Part shown: piece after piece, positions 1 through 11,871 of the stretch
Layout of the letters: each line of letters starts with the position of its first letter
Numbering within the stretch: position 1 is the stretch's first letter
The notes under the pieces: generated by a model
Databases searched by the model: none
Told to the model about the DNA's origin: nothing
The model's input: only the letters and a program-made list of their open reading frames with translations
Position numbers and translations under genes: made by a program
Assembly: GCF_036785885.1 (NCBI RefSeq)
Contig: NC_092317.1
Span: forward strand, 1,118,501-1,182,500
Source: Coffea arabica
Lineage: Eukaryota; Streptophyta; Magnoliopsida; Gentianales; Rubiaceae
Direction of reading: 5' to 3'
Length of the DNA: 64,000 bases

Positions 1-1311
1 TCTCCTCTCCTCTCCTGTGTGGGGTTGGGACTTGGGAGTTGTCCGTCGTCTGCTTCCTATGTATGTATATATGTGGGTGGGGTTTCAGCTCAAACTTCTA
101 AGCTAGCACCAGACCGGTACTTCTACTTTACTAGTAGTTGTTGTTTGTAGACTCGTACGTACAAAAGGAGCATATAGGAGTGTGTTGGTTATGCTCTCAG
201 CCCAAGTAAAATAAGATACACCTGCGTCGTATTTGTGTAAATCTACCCGCAGATATACTATGATTCTTGGACACCGCCTGATGATATGTTATTTTGTGTA
301 AAACTTTCGCATTCTGCGTTGTTTTACTTGTAATTTAATAGTAAAATACCAGGGATTTTAGTTTTAAATTATGGAGTAAGAGCGATTGGGAGATGGGCTG
401 GTAATTTACTGACTTTCTCTAGTTTAAAAATTAAGAAAATGCTATGATTCCTTTCATAATTTATCCGCTTATATCTTGTTACATCATTTCGTGCTTTAAA
501 CTTTTAAAATAATTTAAGAATTGATAATTGTACGCTCTCTCTTCTCCGATCAATAATATAACTTAAAAGAGCACGCAGAGCTCCCCGAAAAATTATACTT
601 GTACGTTCTTTCAAGAGTCGGGGGAAGTAAATCTATAAAATTACGAACAATGTTGTTGTTGAGTCCACCAGGAGAATTATGATGACAAAAATTTCCAATT
701 TTCGATGTATGAGTATGGTGGCATTGAGGTTGAGGAATCGGCTCTGAGAGTCTCTCTGTTTCTGGGTGTTTTGGCATATGTCTAGATTTTCGTTCCTACC
801 CTTTCATTCATTTAGACATTTCCTTCTCGCATCAGTTGTGTTGCAGGGACTGAACGCGACAGCTTCAAGGACAGGAGGCAGGGTTTGGCTGTGGTGGTAT
901 TAGGGTTTTGCATGAACAACTACAAACTTGTCGTGGAATGTGGATCCTTCATCCTGATATTTGTGATCGAAATCCAACAAGTGCCTTGTGGACACGTGGC
1001 CAGATACTTGGAAAGACTTTCATGGCCACCATGATGACAAATGGGTCTCGCTCAATGCTGTCGCCCTTCTGCTTCTGAAAAGCAGCTGAAACAATCCTGA
1101 TACTTGGCCAATCCATTATCAAATCGATCTTCCCAATAGAGAGGGGTCTTGTAACCAATGGCCTTTGGGCGGTAAGTCACCACCAACACTTTCTAAGTTT
1201 CAATATCAATGTACTATTATACGTGACTTTTTTTAAATTCGTACATGTGAATAGTGCACCCTTCTAATTTGACAGTGAAATCTTATACTATTGCTAGTTT
1301 TTTATGTTATA
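1..1311. other. Intergenic, no firm gene; possible coding remnant near 950-1170 (-)
   Basis: No complete gene is visible. On the minus strand between about 950 and 1170 two overlapping frames read like protein for 40-70 residues: one has VTYRPKAIGYKTPLYWEDR and then meets a stop, the other is open for 69 codons. This pattern suits a decayed coding fragment, but I do not recognise the family and no splice structure joins it to anything. Confidence 0.25.
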
Positions 1312-1313
1312 TT

Positions 1314-2294
1314 TAGACCTGACAATTATGTCCAAAATCCAATAACCCACTAATTTGAGAGGTTGGGTTGGGTAAGTTGGGTATTGGATCAATTTTGGGT
1401 TGGGTAATAAAAATCCATACATATTTTGAACAGTTTGGGTATTTGTGTTGAGCACTTATTACCCAACTTAAATTAAAAAAATAATTAAACACAAAACGCA
1501 CGATCACGCACGCAGGAATTGATCTATTAAGTCATCGACTTTCCAATATGTGGGGCCCCACAGATCGTATAATCAGGTGTAACCCCAGTGCACGATAACT
1601 TGCCTAATCTTGATCATCCAAACAAGATCATATCTGCAAGTCGGATTTTAGCAAGCGGGAATCTCATGTGGCTACTAAATTCTTGTAACGGCTCGATGGG
1701 ATGCAACCTAATGACTATTAAATGTTGGTGTTTGTGAGTTGTGAGCACTGGGAACATAAGATTATAACGGTGTCCAATTGCTACACAATACAAATCCAAT
1801 GGCAGCCCAAGGTGAGTACACGCGCCATAATGTGTGCATTGTTTAGATGTTTCTAATTTCTCAATTTTACAACGGCTTAGATGTGTTATCATGCATAATT
1901 CTTTTGTGTTTATTTTATGGGTCAAAATTTCGGTTTATAACTTTCTTTAAAGTGTGATTGGATCCAAGTAGTTTAACAGTTAGTATGTGTGTGTATTTGT
2001 GAAAGTATATTAGTGTGTATTTTAGTGTGTTTGTATATGTAAAAATACTGTATTTCAAAAGAACTTAAAAAATGAGTGTGTGTTTGTATTTGTCAGTGTT
2101 TTAATGTGTGAAAATATATCTATCTATGTAAAAATGTATTTATGTGTGTGATTTCTTTTTTTTGTATGTGAAAATATATTTGAAAGAGTCTATGTATCCA
2201 AAATTAACCCAATCTAAAGTTGGACGGGTTGGATGTAATCCATTTAAATGAAAATCCAATATCAACCCACCCAAAACCCGCCCAATTGCCAGGT
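1314..2294. repeat. Possible foldback/MITE-like element
   Basis: The left end has ACCTGACAATT and the right end, read as reverse complement, has ACCTGGCAATT. Near both ends lie mirrored GGGTTGGGT and ACCCAACCC-type stretches. The interior holds GTGT-rich low-complexity sequence (about 1980-2130) and a unique-looking block (about 1600-1930). No clear target-site duplication was found, so the boundaries are tentative. Confidence 0.4.
1549..1562. promoter_or_regulatory. 14-bp perfect palindrome with TCP-type cores
   Basis: TGTGGGGCCCCACA reads identically on both strands and contains GTGGGGCC/GTGGNCCC-like cores of the kind bound by TCP transcription factors. No gene start is recognised nearby, so a function is not established. 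Confidence 0.3.
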
Positions 2295-2303
2295 ATAGTT
2301 GTA

Positions 2304-3769
2304 TTACAACACATATGGAGTTAATTAATAGACGTCTAATATGGACTTACAAAAGTAAATGTGAGTACATGATCGTTCGCGTTCACGTACATAGTAAATT
2401 AGGTATATTTCAAGGGAACTAACAAGATAAGCATAAGTTACAAAAAAATTTTTTCCTCCTTTTTCTTTTCAATTCATTTTTTCGAATCTTTATAACTTCT
2501 ACAAACGGATACACAGTAATAACGACAATTCTCAATTCTTGCAGAAGCTGCTAGTTCCTTGATAAAGTCTCCAAGATGAGTTTTGCTTAAAAAAAGTTGT
2601 TGTTTATGTTGGAGGTTGTTGTTAGTTATCTCTTAAATCAACGGATGATCCAACTAAAATTCATTTTATTTGCCAGAACTAATCAACTGGAAGGTTCTTG
2701 CTGGCTTTGTCCTGTGTGTTGTAACTTGGAAATCTGTTCTGTTGCAAATTAATTCTCCACAAATACATTAGTTTGCAATTAATTAATTAGCTTTTCCCAT
2801 TGACGGGGAATAGTAGAACTTGAAGCCACTCCACAGCTTGTGCAAACCCTTGAGCAGTCCAACTGCTCTAGACCCAAAAGATTATGGGTCCGTATGTTCC
2901 AACATGTTGGGCCATCATTTAGGATTGTTGGCCTGGATCTGATGAGCACCCCAAGATCTATCTGGCTGGGTTTCCATATCCTCCCGCCCCAAATCGCACC
3001 CAACGAAATACAACACACAAAAATGCATCCCTCCGAATCCGATTGTGCGCCACAAGAGAGTAGAGAGATTCCTTTCAAGGCAAATAGTTTAAATAGTGCC
3101 TTTCAGTTTCAGGGGAGGTTTCTGGAATTAACTCAAAATATTTTATTCCCGTGGAAAGTTGGTGGCAGCCGTGCGCGTGGTTCTCTTTCAGTCTTTCTAG
3201 CTATACCACAGAAACGTATCCGCGAGTCGAAGAATAAATTGATGTGGGCCTCCAATAAATTGGTGCATTAATAATTCTATACTCCTATTATCAAAAGTTA
3301 ATTTTTTTTCCAACAAAGCGAAGGAATACAAGCAGTCTAAGGGGGATCCATTAAAATCAAATCTCCAGGTAATTGCTGACTAGAAGCCGGCTCAATGGAC
3401 CTTAAACATTCACACTCAACTTTCTGCTGGACCAATGTGGGAGAAAGGGGCGGGGAAAACACTCGACTTAAGCCAGCTATCAAAAGTTAATTGACTCACC
3501 TTTTTATAGTAAAAAAATTTTTGAATTGTGGGCCATGCACAGGTATATGTGAATTGTGAGGTTGGGAGGCAGGAAGTTCCTGTCATGTCCCAAGATTTTA
3601 GAAATTGTTCCAAGTCCTTTCGGGAAAAAATATTTAAAAAAAAAAATTAGGGTCTCATCCTATCAGACCACAACTTACAAATTAAAATTTAGGGTCTTTG
3701 CTTCAAGTATGAATCTTTACAAATTTATTTCCTCGAATTCTCAAATCGCGAATTCGTTAAAGAAAAAAA
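2304..3769. other. Intergenic stretch, no gene recognised
   Basis: A 143-codon open frame on + (2840-3271) and a 99-codon frame on - overlap here. Neither shows a recognisable domain, and they look like chance open frames. The rest is AT-rich spacer. Confidence 0.4.
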
Positions 3770-4442
3770 GTGTAAATGCAGTTTTAGTACCCAATTTTTT
3801 TTTTCTCGAGTGATTCTGGCACCTAAATTTGGACAAAAACAAATTAGTACCAAATGCTACAATAATTAAGCACAATTGGTTCCCTTGATGAATTTTTTTT
3901 GAAATTCTTACTGAAAAAAAAATACATGCTATCCAATGTCCAACAATGAAATTATAAACGAATTTTTTTTTGTGTGTGTTTGTACCTAATTGAAGGATCT
4001 TCAAATTGAAACTAAATTTCACAAATTTTTTGTTACTATTTAATGGTTGAATCCATAAATTCGAACCAAGAGTCTCAAAATTTTTTGTTTTTCATTAAAG
4101 GGTATGGAGAGGAGAGAAGAGGTTTTGAACGTGTAAGATTAGGTCGATTGGATATTTTCTTAGGTAAGCAATTTTGTTTTTAAACGAGCGACACCTTAAA
4201 TTGTTCACCAAGTTAGTAGGTTATTTTAGTTTTTTTTTTTTTTGAAAATTTTTAAAAATTTTGTTACTAGGCACATGACAGCACATGGCTGTTTTTTAAT
4301 AAGAATTTGAAAATACCCATTAAAGGTACCAAATATGCTTGAATGTTGTAATATTGGATGTCAAATTTGTTTTTGTCCAAAATTTAGGTACTAAAATCGC
4401 TCAAAAGATCAAAATTTGGATATCAAAACTGCATTTTACTCT
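3770..4442. mobile_element. Foldback MITE with long inverted arms and 9-bp TSD
   Basis: The left arm (about 3770-3870) and the reverse complement of the right arm (about 4330-4442) align over roughly 100 bases: both start with a TGCAGTTTT.ATA/GTACCCAA-type stretch and share CCTAAATTT.GGACAAAAACAAATT. Flanks read AGAAAAAAA (3761-3769) and AGAAAAGAA (4443-4451), a 9-bp duplication with one mismatch. A 9-bp TSD suggests a Mutator-like origin. No transposase is encoded. Confidence 0.65.
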
Positions 4443-4690
4443 AGAAAAGAACCTAAGAGAAAAATTCCAAGTGTTTGTGATCATGCAAGCAACTTTGTGT
4501 CAGCAGTACTGTTAACTGTTTGACATCCATAAATCATTTCAACGATGTCATATCGAAATTTCTTTTCTATTTCTTTTCCCAAATGGTGGCGTAGGCACGT
4601 AAAAGAGTTTGCTGCAGATAACGTATAATATTGGGCTTGTGTCCAATGCCTTCCGCCACACAAAGTGCGGTCTCAAGTACTTGGAGATTA

Positions 4691-4916
4691 GGCCACTGGG
4701 ACTTTGGTCCAGTGGTCATCCCAAGCATTCTTAGGTTTGGTGGTGCGGGAGGTCAAGGGTTCGAACCTTACCTTCCACAAAAATTGTCACTTTATGTGAC
4801 GGTCTTCATTGACCAACTTCGATGAAGTTTCTACTCACATCGAGTCCCCTCCCCCCTCCCCCTAGAATAGGCTAGTTTAGGTTATATGAATTTATCGTAT
4901 CGACAACAAAAAAAAA
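4691..4916 (+). mobile_element. tRNA-derived SINE, full length, perfect 16-bp TSD
   Basis: The 5' part has Pol III box A (TGGTCCAGTGG) and box B (GGTTCGAACC). The 3' part runs through a C-rich stretch to a terminal A tract. It is flanked by the identical direct repeat AAGTACTTGGAGATTA at 4675-4690 and 4917-4932, as expected from target-primed reverse transcription. The perfect TSD implies a fairly recent insertion. It has no coding capacity and would have moved with a LINE's enzymes. Confidence 0.88.
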
Positions 4917-4932
4917 AAGTACTTGGAGATTA

Positions 4933-6610
4933 AAATTAAGAGTAGACAATCCACAATTTTTTTTATCATTATTCTTTAGCTGCTACAGCCGTATTGGTTA
5001 TTCATGGCTCCAAATTGAAGAAGTCAGGTAGCGTTTGTTACCGAATCGAACGAAAGCCTCATGATTTGGCTTCATTCAGGCTCTTGTACGTCATAGACAC
5101 TCGTCCTCTCAATCATTGCACCGCATTTTGAATTTCTTACTCCAACGAGGGCCACATCTACTTGCCACTCCAAGCAAAAAATAACAACAAACTTAGAGCG
5201 TGCAGTGGTAATTACCAGTAATTTTGTCGGTCGTTTTCCCACATTTCCAGCCTTCCTTGCGTTATATATACCTCAACCTAACCCTCTAGTAGACAAATCA
5301 GACTGTGATATCCTTCCTTATGGCCTATTTCACAACACTTGCCCTTCTTTCTTTCTTGACTCATTTGGACCAAACAAATAATGTTGAAACTGTCAGTCCT
5401 CTAAATAATGACTTGCAAATCTCGTGAAACGAGTTCAGAATGACTTGCAAATTGATTTGGTATTACTTTCGCATCGAAAGCCTGGAGAGAAAGAAATGGG
5501 CGTGTGCGCCTAACGAGTTAGGTGTCGATTGACCAGTGTAATTACTAATTCTGAAGTCTCACTCGAGGTGTTATTTTTTTTTTTCATTTGTTGTTGGTGG
5601 CATAGCCATTTTGGTTAGAAGAATGTCCTGAATTCCAAATTGAAGAATCAGCATGAACAGATAAGAATTCTTGTGGAGCGTGCTTATACATACAGTAGAG
5701 CCATCATCTTATGTACTCCGATCCCCCGAGTAAGTGAAAGCTTATCAGGCGGTCAGAAAATCCATTTCTCCTGGGCATATTAGATGATGAGGACCCTATA
5801 CTTTTCGTACACATGCTGTTCCAAGAACTTACCCAAAAACTAAAGAGGATTTGATATTTACCCATCAAAATAGATCTTCATGCACTCAAAAGGCTAGACC
5901 CGAGTGCCATCTTTACATGCTAAGCAAGTCTGAAAAGCACAACTAGTGTTTGCAGCTCCAGGCGTACGTCCTTGCATTGCTCTTCTGGCCTCAACCTTCA
6001 ATAGTCTCACGAATCTCACCCAGCAACATAGTAATCATCTGATGTGCAAAAGACCTCGATCATACTCTTCAAAGCAAAGAATTGCAGCTTCCACGTTTGA
6101 TTTACAAGATTTTTAGCCAGAATTAGCCATTCCATGACTAGTGTATTACACCGGCAATAGGACTCTCATTTTCGTGTAGTTTAACACTTGTATGTTGTCA
6201 AAGCTACGCGTTGAACCTACACCTTTTTTTTTTTTTTTGAAAGAGGAAAAACCTATCTGTCCAATAAAGAACTTTTGGTCCCATATACAGCTCGCTCACT
6301 GGGCAAGGAGCATTAAGGGATTTCAGCATGCTGGTCCTGTAATGCTGTAAAGAACGTTTGTCTCATCGTTCTACCTTTTATTATTATTAATTTTTCTTTT
6401 GTTCCTATCAAAAGCTGATTTAAACGCACCATGTGTAGTATTATTGCAAACCTTTTTTTTTTTGTGCTTTGGCAGCCTTTCTACGAATAGCATTGCATGT
6501 AGCATATCCAAACTTTTAAGGGCACTCAATCTTCAATCATCAAGCTTAGTGCCGTCCTCTTTGCAACACCTCCAAAAGCTGCTGATCTAACATTCCTAAC
6601 CCTTCGAACG
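4933..6610. other. Upstream region of the first MYB gene, no gene recognised
   Basis: AT-rich spacer with no convincing open frame. It is the likely promoter-distal region for the MYB gene starting at 6816. Confidence 0.4.
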
Positions 6611-6618
6611 TATATATA
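6611..6618 (+). promoter_or_regulatory. Candidate TATA box of the GL1/WER-like MYB
   Basis: TATATATA lies about 200 bases before the ATG at 6816, which would leave a 5' leader of roughly 170 bases. The leader contains a run of 14 C followed by A (about 6721-6741). Confidence 0.4.
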
Positions 6619-6815
6619 TGGACTTAAGCTTCTTGATCAACATACCCCTATTTTAATATCCTTCTCTTCAGCTAAAAACAAAATGGCCCAGAAACTAGTA
6701 CATATTTAAGTATTCAACACCCCCCCCCCCCCCAAAAAAAAACACCAACAAAGTACCCCCTGCTCTTCACCTAGCTCTGATCCCTCTGTGCGTGCATGCT
6801 TACATATGAGGTTCA

Positions 6816-7726
6816 ATGGATGATCATGAATCAGTAAAGGAGGAAGTAAATCCAGCCGTCATGTTGAAAAATCAATCGGCCGAGAAAGGAGCGAACAGAG
6901 GGTCATGGACTGATGAAGAAGATCGAAAACTGGCTGAAGCTATTGAGATCTATGGTCCAAAGAGATGGAAGACTATAGCATCCAAAGCAGGTCATGCTAC
7001 TATCTTGAAGCACTCTATAAAGTCTTAGTCGCGCACATTCGGTTATCTAAATATCTCCAAAAAAAAAAAAAAGAGAAAAACTTTAAACGTTTACCAAAAA
7101 TAAAACACTTTAAAGAATTTGTATGCAATTCCTCGTGGCATGATAACCAATAATCTTAAGTGCTGATTACCTGATCATCTGCAGGCCTTAAAAGGTGCGG
7201 TAAGAGTTGTAGGCTGAGATGGATGAACTATCTGAGACCAAACATCAAGCGAGGAAACATATCTGATCAAGAAGAAGACTTGATTGTTAGGCTTCATAAA
7301 CTTCTGGGGAACAGGTGACAATATTCGTCATGGACGTAGACTAGAAAATTGATTGGATAAGGATTTTTGTTTTAACTTTTTCCGTCGATTAATTGCAGAT
7401 GGTCCTTGATAGCGGGAAGGTTGCCAGGTCGAACGGATAATGAGATCAAGAATTACTGGAATTCTCATTTGAGCAAGAAAGTTCACCAAAAGGAGAAACA
7501 AAGCAAGGGAACTGCAGAAATGGGATGCTCTAGGATTCGGAAGAAAAGGAAGGCGATGATGAATGAGGTTAAAGCGGATAGGACGAGAGAAGGGAATTCA
7601 TCTTCTGGTGGTGCTCCTGGAGATTCAAAACTGAGCTTCGATGTAGACGACTTCTTTGATTTCTCCAACGAGGATCCTATGACTTTAGAGTGGATCAGCA
7701 AATTCACCGAAATGGATGATGGCTGA
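6816..7726 (+). CDS. R2R3-MYB transcription factor, GL1/WER-like, bHLH-interacting
   Basis: Three exons (6816-6990, 7185-7314, 7399-7726) with GT-AG introns at the two classic R2R3-MYB positions give 210 aa. R2 covers about residues 27-77 and R3 about 80-128, with the Trp spacing of MYB repeats and the usual aliphatic residue replacing the first Trp of R3. R3 holds the full bHLH-interaction signature [DE]Lx2[RK]x3Lx6Lx3R (D90 to R109), so it should act in MYB-bHLH-WD40 complexes. A basic cluster RIRKKRK (147-153) may be the nuclear signal. The C-terminus is short and acidic, ending [13 protein letters not shown], and lacks the subgroup 5 and 6 motifs. This fits regulators of epidermal cell fate or flavonoids; the exact subgroup is uncertain. 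Exon 3 carries a miR828-complementary site. It converges on a TT2-like MYB 4 kb away. Confidence 0.93.
7457..7478 (+). promoter_or_regulatory. Predicted miR828 target site in MYB exon 3
   Basis: The 22 bases coding for the WNSHLSK region of R3 match the complement of miR828 (recalled from Arabidopsis) at 20 of 22 positions. Of the two differences, one would be a G:U wobble at miRNA position 8 and one a mismatch at position 16, away from the cleavage site at 10/11. miR828 is known to cleave this region in several plant MYBs and can trigger phased siRNAs. The TT2-like MYB at 11872-13144 has about eight mismatches at the same place. Confidence 0.75.
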
Positions 7727-9178
7727 CACCTTGATCCTCTTTCTTATTACTAGTAGAACCTATTGCCTCCAAAATTAGTGGATAACCTAACTACTATCAA
7801 ATAGGTGGGTTGCTGCTACCACTGTCCAAGATGTCGGAACTTCCGTTATATTGCTCTACGTCCGATAAAAATCTGTAGATTACTTAAATAATTTGCAGTT
7901 TAGACAACGTATGGTTGCTCTAAATTAAACTGCACGGAATGTCAACCGTGGCGCAGTTGATTAGATGCAGTTCAAAAATAGTAACACTACTCATTCAGCG
8001 GACGCTGTATTTTTCCCATCTTTGCACTCTATTTTCTTTTTTCCAAATCTTTGTGCTCTAATTGCTCCCAGTGAATTCTTATTACTATGGAAGTAAAAGA
8101 CGGTTCGAAAAGATAAATGAATATTTGCAGAACTTGATGAGGACGTAGACTCGGTCATTTTCTCCAGAACTTGAGGATCTGCCCATCTTTTTTTTTTTTT
8201 TTGGATAAGTACTACATTTGCTAACATTCAGGAAAAGAGAGCCACAATGCCGATCTATGCATAATACAGCAGCATAATTATTAATTAAACATCCTCTGAA
8301 TGGTCTCTGAATCTCGATCACTTTGAAGCTCTTAATAATTCATGAACTAACCCAAGTAGGGTACTAAAAAATTACAAGTACATAAATTAAGCTTAAAAAA
8401 TTGCAGACCTCGCGTGCCTTAAAAAAAGATTATAATTTTGCAAACAGTAGAGGACGCACCCATCATCAAGAAAAGTATGGCTTGAAACCAAAAACATAGA
8501 GGGAACTAGAAATTATATCCTGAGGGGGCAAATTTTTAACAAATCTAAACTTAATTATATAATATAAAATATCTTAAAGTTGTGGTGGGACAAGAGTTTA
8601 AATTTCTAAAGAACATCCTTAGAAATCTTCAATTCTCTACGTACGGGAGCTTTCTAAAATCAAAACAAAAAGAAAATATAACTACTAATACGGTTAGATT
8701 TGAAATTAATTTTAATCAAACATGTACAGCTCCTTTCTGAGGGGCGGGCACAGTCAAATCTAAAAACTTTTTTTTTTTTTTTTTGTGGAGTAAAAGAACA
8801 AAAGTCAGTATGTATGAATAAGTTAATCTAAAATCAAGTCCACATGTTTGTTTTTACGGGGATAAAAATAATGCAACATGCTTGATCATACTTAATAAGA
8901 AAAGTGAATTTATGGAGTCTTCTAAGAAACATATATTTAGCAATCTCATAAAGCATCCGTACAGGAAAAAAGTCATGACAAATCCTTTGAATCCATGTAC
9001 GTGACAAATGCGCTCTGCACGAGTATGTTAGTCTATTGCAGCAGGGCATTAATTTAGTCGGTCTACAATTTCAATCTTCTTGATGACTGGAACTGGAAGG
9101 AGCGAAACGGGAAATCATGAACCCAAACTGACATAACCTCAGATCTCGAAGCACGCGACAATGGAAATGTTGCCATCG
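7727..9178. other. Spacer downstream of the first MYB, no gene recognised
   Basis: AT-rich, with T and A runs (8187-8202, 8768-8784). Open frames here are short and unrelated to known families. Confidence 0.4.
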
Positions 9179-9191
9179 AATACGTCCATTC

Positions 9192-9369
9192 TGGTGCGCG
9201 GGAGGTAAAAGTTCGAATCTTATCTCTCACAAAAAATGTCATAATATGTGACGATCTTTATTGACCAGATTCGATGGAGTTTCTATTCATATCTAATTTC
9301 TTCTTTTTTTTTTTAAAATAGGTTAGTTTAAATTATAAAAATTCTACCGTCTCGATAAAAAAATATAAA
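9192..9369 (+). mobile_element. 5'-truncated SINE with 13-bp TSD
   Basis: It resembles the SINE at 4691-4916 from just before box B to the A-rich tail: TTCGAATC replaces the box B core, followed by the same TGTGACGATCTTTATTGACC-type body. The A box is missing. Flanks are identical AATACGTCCATTC (9179-9191 and 9370-9382), so the truncated copy itself was inserted, rather than being eroded later. Confidence 0.82.
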
Positions 9370-9382
9370 AATACGTCCATTC

Positions 9383-10247
9383 ATTCGGAGGTGGATCTTT
9401 GCACCTAATGTGCGAACCCCAGAAGACAACAAATAACTTTTTTTAAAAAATTATGACCAACTTGCGTGAAATGCTTTTGATCCTCTCTTTGATTGGACTA
9501 TAGTATTATTCTTGATGGACCCCCACACACACATGTTTTTCGTTGTTTTTGGTTCTTAAGCAAACTGAGACGACAGTTAGATAGGCAACGTGATTGCCAT
9601 TCCTCACCAAACCGCCACCGGACAGTTAGATAGCCTTTTTGTTAACTGTTTCTCTCTAATTGCTACTAATTGGCATCATTAATACATCGAAAAATAAAAA
9701 TAATTTTTGGAAAATAGGAGTGTTAAAAACTTACAACTACCGTTGGCTTCTGAAATTCCACGTCTGTCTAACATTATCCGCATAATATATCTCCTTATCC
9801 GCATAATATTTCTACACTTGAATCTTAGACATTTTCGCTAAATGAAAGCTACTCAAATATTGATTGAAAGATGTTAATTAATATTATATGTTCGTAACTT
9901 TTAAAATTATAACGTTTGTGATGCTTCTATAATTCATAAAAAAAAAAAAAATTTATGAATTAAGTGAGCATGCTTTCTAAGCCTTGAAATTAAAAGAGTA
10001 GAATCAAAATATCAAATATATTTTGCCTAGTCCATACATAGGGAACCAGGGTTCTGAATTGAATGAGAAATTCCGCCATGCATCAAAGTCAAGGCTTCTA
10101 TGAGGGAGTATTTGTTGTGTCTTGTTACTCGCAATTTCTTTTCGTTCTTTGACGACCGTCGTTAGCGGTTCAATGAGAATTTTATTTGGAGATACTTATT
10201 CAGCGAACATAATTAAGACAAACATATAATTAAATCAAGATGACCTC

Positions 10248-10278
<31 letters not shown>

Positions 10279-10317
10279 AAACTGGACGTACGGCTCTCTT
10301 TCTGGGATAACTAGTGG
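9383..10317. other. Spacer, no gene recognised
   Basis: AT-rich sequence with a 28-base TA microsatellite at 10248-10274. No coding or RNA feature is supported. Confidence 0.4.
10248..10274. repeat. (TA)n microsatellite
   Basis: About 13 uninterrupted TA units. Confidence 0.9.
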
Positions 10318-10549
10318 GTCTGTTTGGATTCAAGAGTTTTTCAAAAATTAGTTTTTTAATTACTATTAAAATTTTTAAAAAATATTCTAAAAGGTACTCT
10401 AAAAAATAGTCCAATTTTTTTTTAAAATATTTAAAAAGTATCTCAAAATATACTATAAAAACTCTTATACTCTTAAATATCTCAAAATATACTATAAAAA
10501 TTTTATTACAGTAAAAAACATCGCAAAAATAGGAGATCTAAACGGAGAC
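10318..10549. mobile_element. MITE of the TGTTTGGAT family
   Basis: The ends are inverted (GTCTGTTTGGAT at left, ATCTAAACGGAGAC at right) and the interior is AT-rich with an ATTACAGTAA motif. Similar small elements occur at 15098, 22294, 44292 and 54431. It is non-coding; probably hAT-like, but no clear TSD was read. Confidence 0.5.
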
Positions 10550-11871
10550 AGGGTTGTCATTCGTGTCACTGTACCAGGCCCATATGTATGTTTGCTGAAA
10601 GAGGCAGGTTGACTAATATGACAAGGTTGGGGACCGACAGTATCTTACCTCTGGGCATGTTTAGGATCCTTTGTGGGGACTTGAATACTCCGATAAAAAT
10701 TTCATGAGAAAATAAGATACTACTACTAGAATTAGAATTAGGGAACCATCTGCTGGGGGGCTTGCAATCGCAGTCCTTTTATGTTTTTTTGTCATTAACC
10801 AATATTGCTGATATGAATTGACGGACTGCTGACATGGGCATGCTGTATCAAATAAATATGCTGGACCACCCATTTCCCTTCCGAAAAATGCAAACTTGCA
10901 AATGCGTCTTTAATTAATGAACGCTACACGAAGGTTATATATGCACCATTTTCGGCAAGTTTTCCTTTTTGTGTCGGTGCCTGGGAAGATGAAAGGAGCC
11001 TGGTAATAATTGTGCTGCTTGGTTAGCCAAGCGCAGCATAAACAGCAGGTACCTCTAAGAAGGCTTCTCGGAGCAGGTACCACATTACAGTTTCTGAATT
11101 TTCCACGCAATTACCACCTTCTGAATTTTAGACAGCAGGTTATTTTGTTCCTCTTTTGAGCGTGATGAAATATGAACTTGAGATCCTTCCCAACGCCCGA
11201 GTAGAAATGTACGGTGGTTTTGTATTCTTATAAGGATTTGGCATGCCAAGGAATATTAGGTTTGTTCATGTGTGATGAGGTGAACAAGTTCTTGGTTTAG
11301 GGTGTGTTTTGTTCGAGTGTGAGATATTTTCCATGCAAATTAAATAATCGCTTTTCTTTTCGTGTTTGGTTGAGTTAATTTGGTTTCCTCAAGAGCCGCA
11401 TGCATACTCACTGAACCCCAATTTTCCAACCCAGCATGCTGTGACTGTGAGGGCCACAGCATTTAATTAAGAGGAGAAATTGAAAAATCACGTGACGACC
11501 GACACATTTAATTAGCATATGATATGATGAAAGTTTTTCCAACAATAGGTTCCAAATAATTAAGTAATATACAAATAAAAGACAATCATGCATACAGCTG
11601 CCTCCTTGACTCCTTAGTCCTAAAGCGACGTGAAAGCTGTTAACATCTTCCTCTAGCAACAAATTACTTATCAAACTTCCAACGTCCATTTTATCAATAA
11701 TCACAGAGATAATATACACCCAACAAAAAAATAATAATAAAAAAACAAAACGTACAAGCGCACTTATTCTCTGGTACAATGAGACGCTAACTTCGTAGCT
11801 ATTAATTTACTGATAAGGCTATAATTGCGAATCTTCAAACCCAAAAAGAAAAGGAAAAAAAATAACTTGCT
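10550..11871. other. Spacer downstream of the TT2-like MYB, no gene recognised
   Basis: A 123-codon open frame on - (11408-11779) is hydrophobic and low-complexity, with no known domain. The stretch next to 11871 is probably the 3' UTR of the TT2-like MYB. Confidence 0.35.

Noticed and set aside
2840-3271. 143-codon open frame on plus
   Set aside because: No domain, no splice partner, and an equally long frame lies on the opposite strand; most likely chance.
4740-4760. GGTTCGAACC taken as part of a tRNA gene
   Set aside because: No cloverleaf can be completed; TSD and A tail show it is a SINE. The same applies to the box B at 52920.
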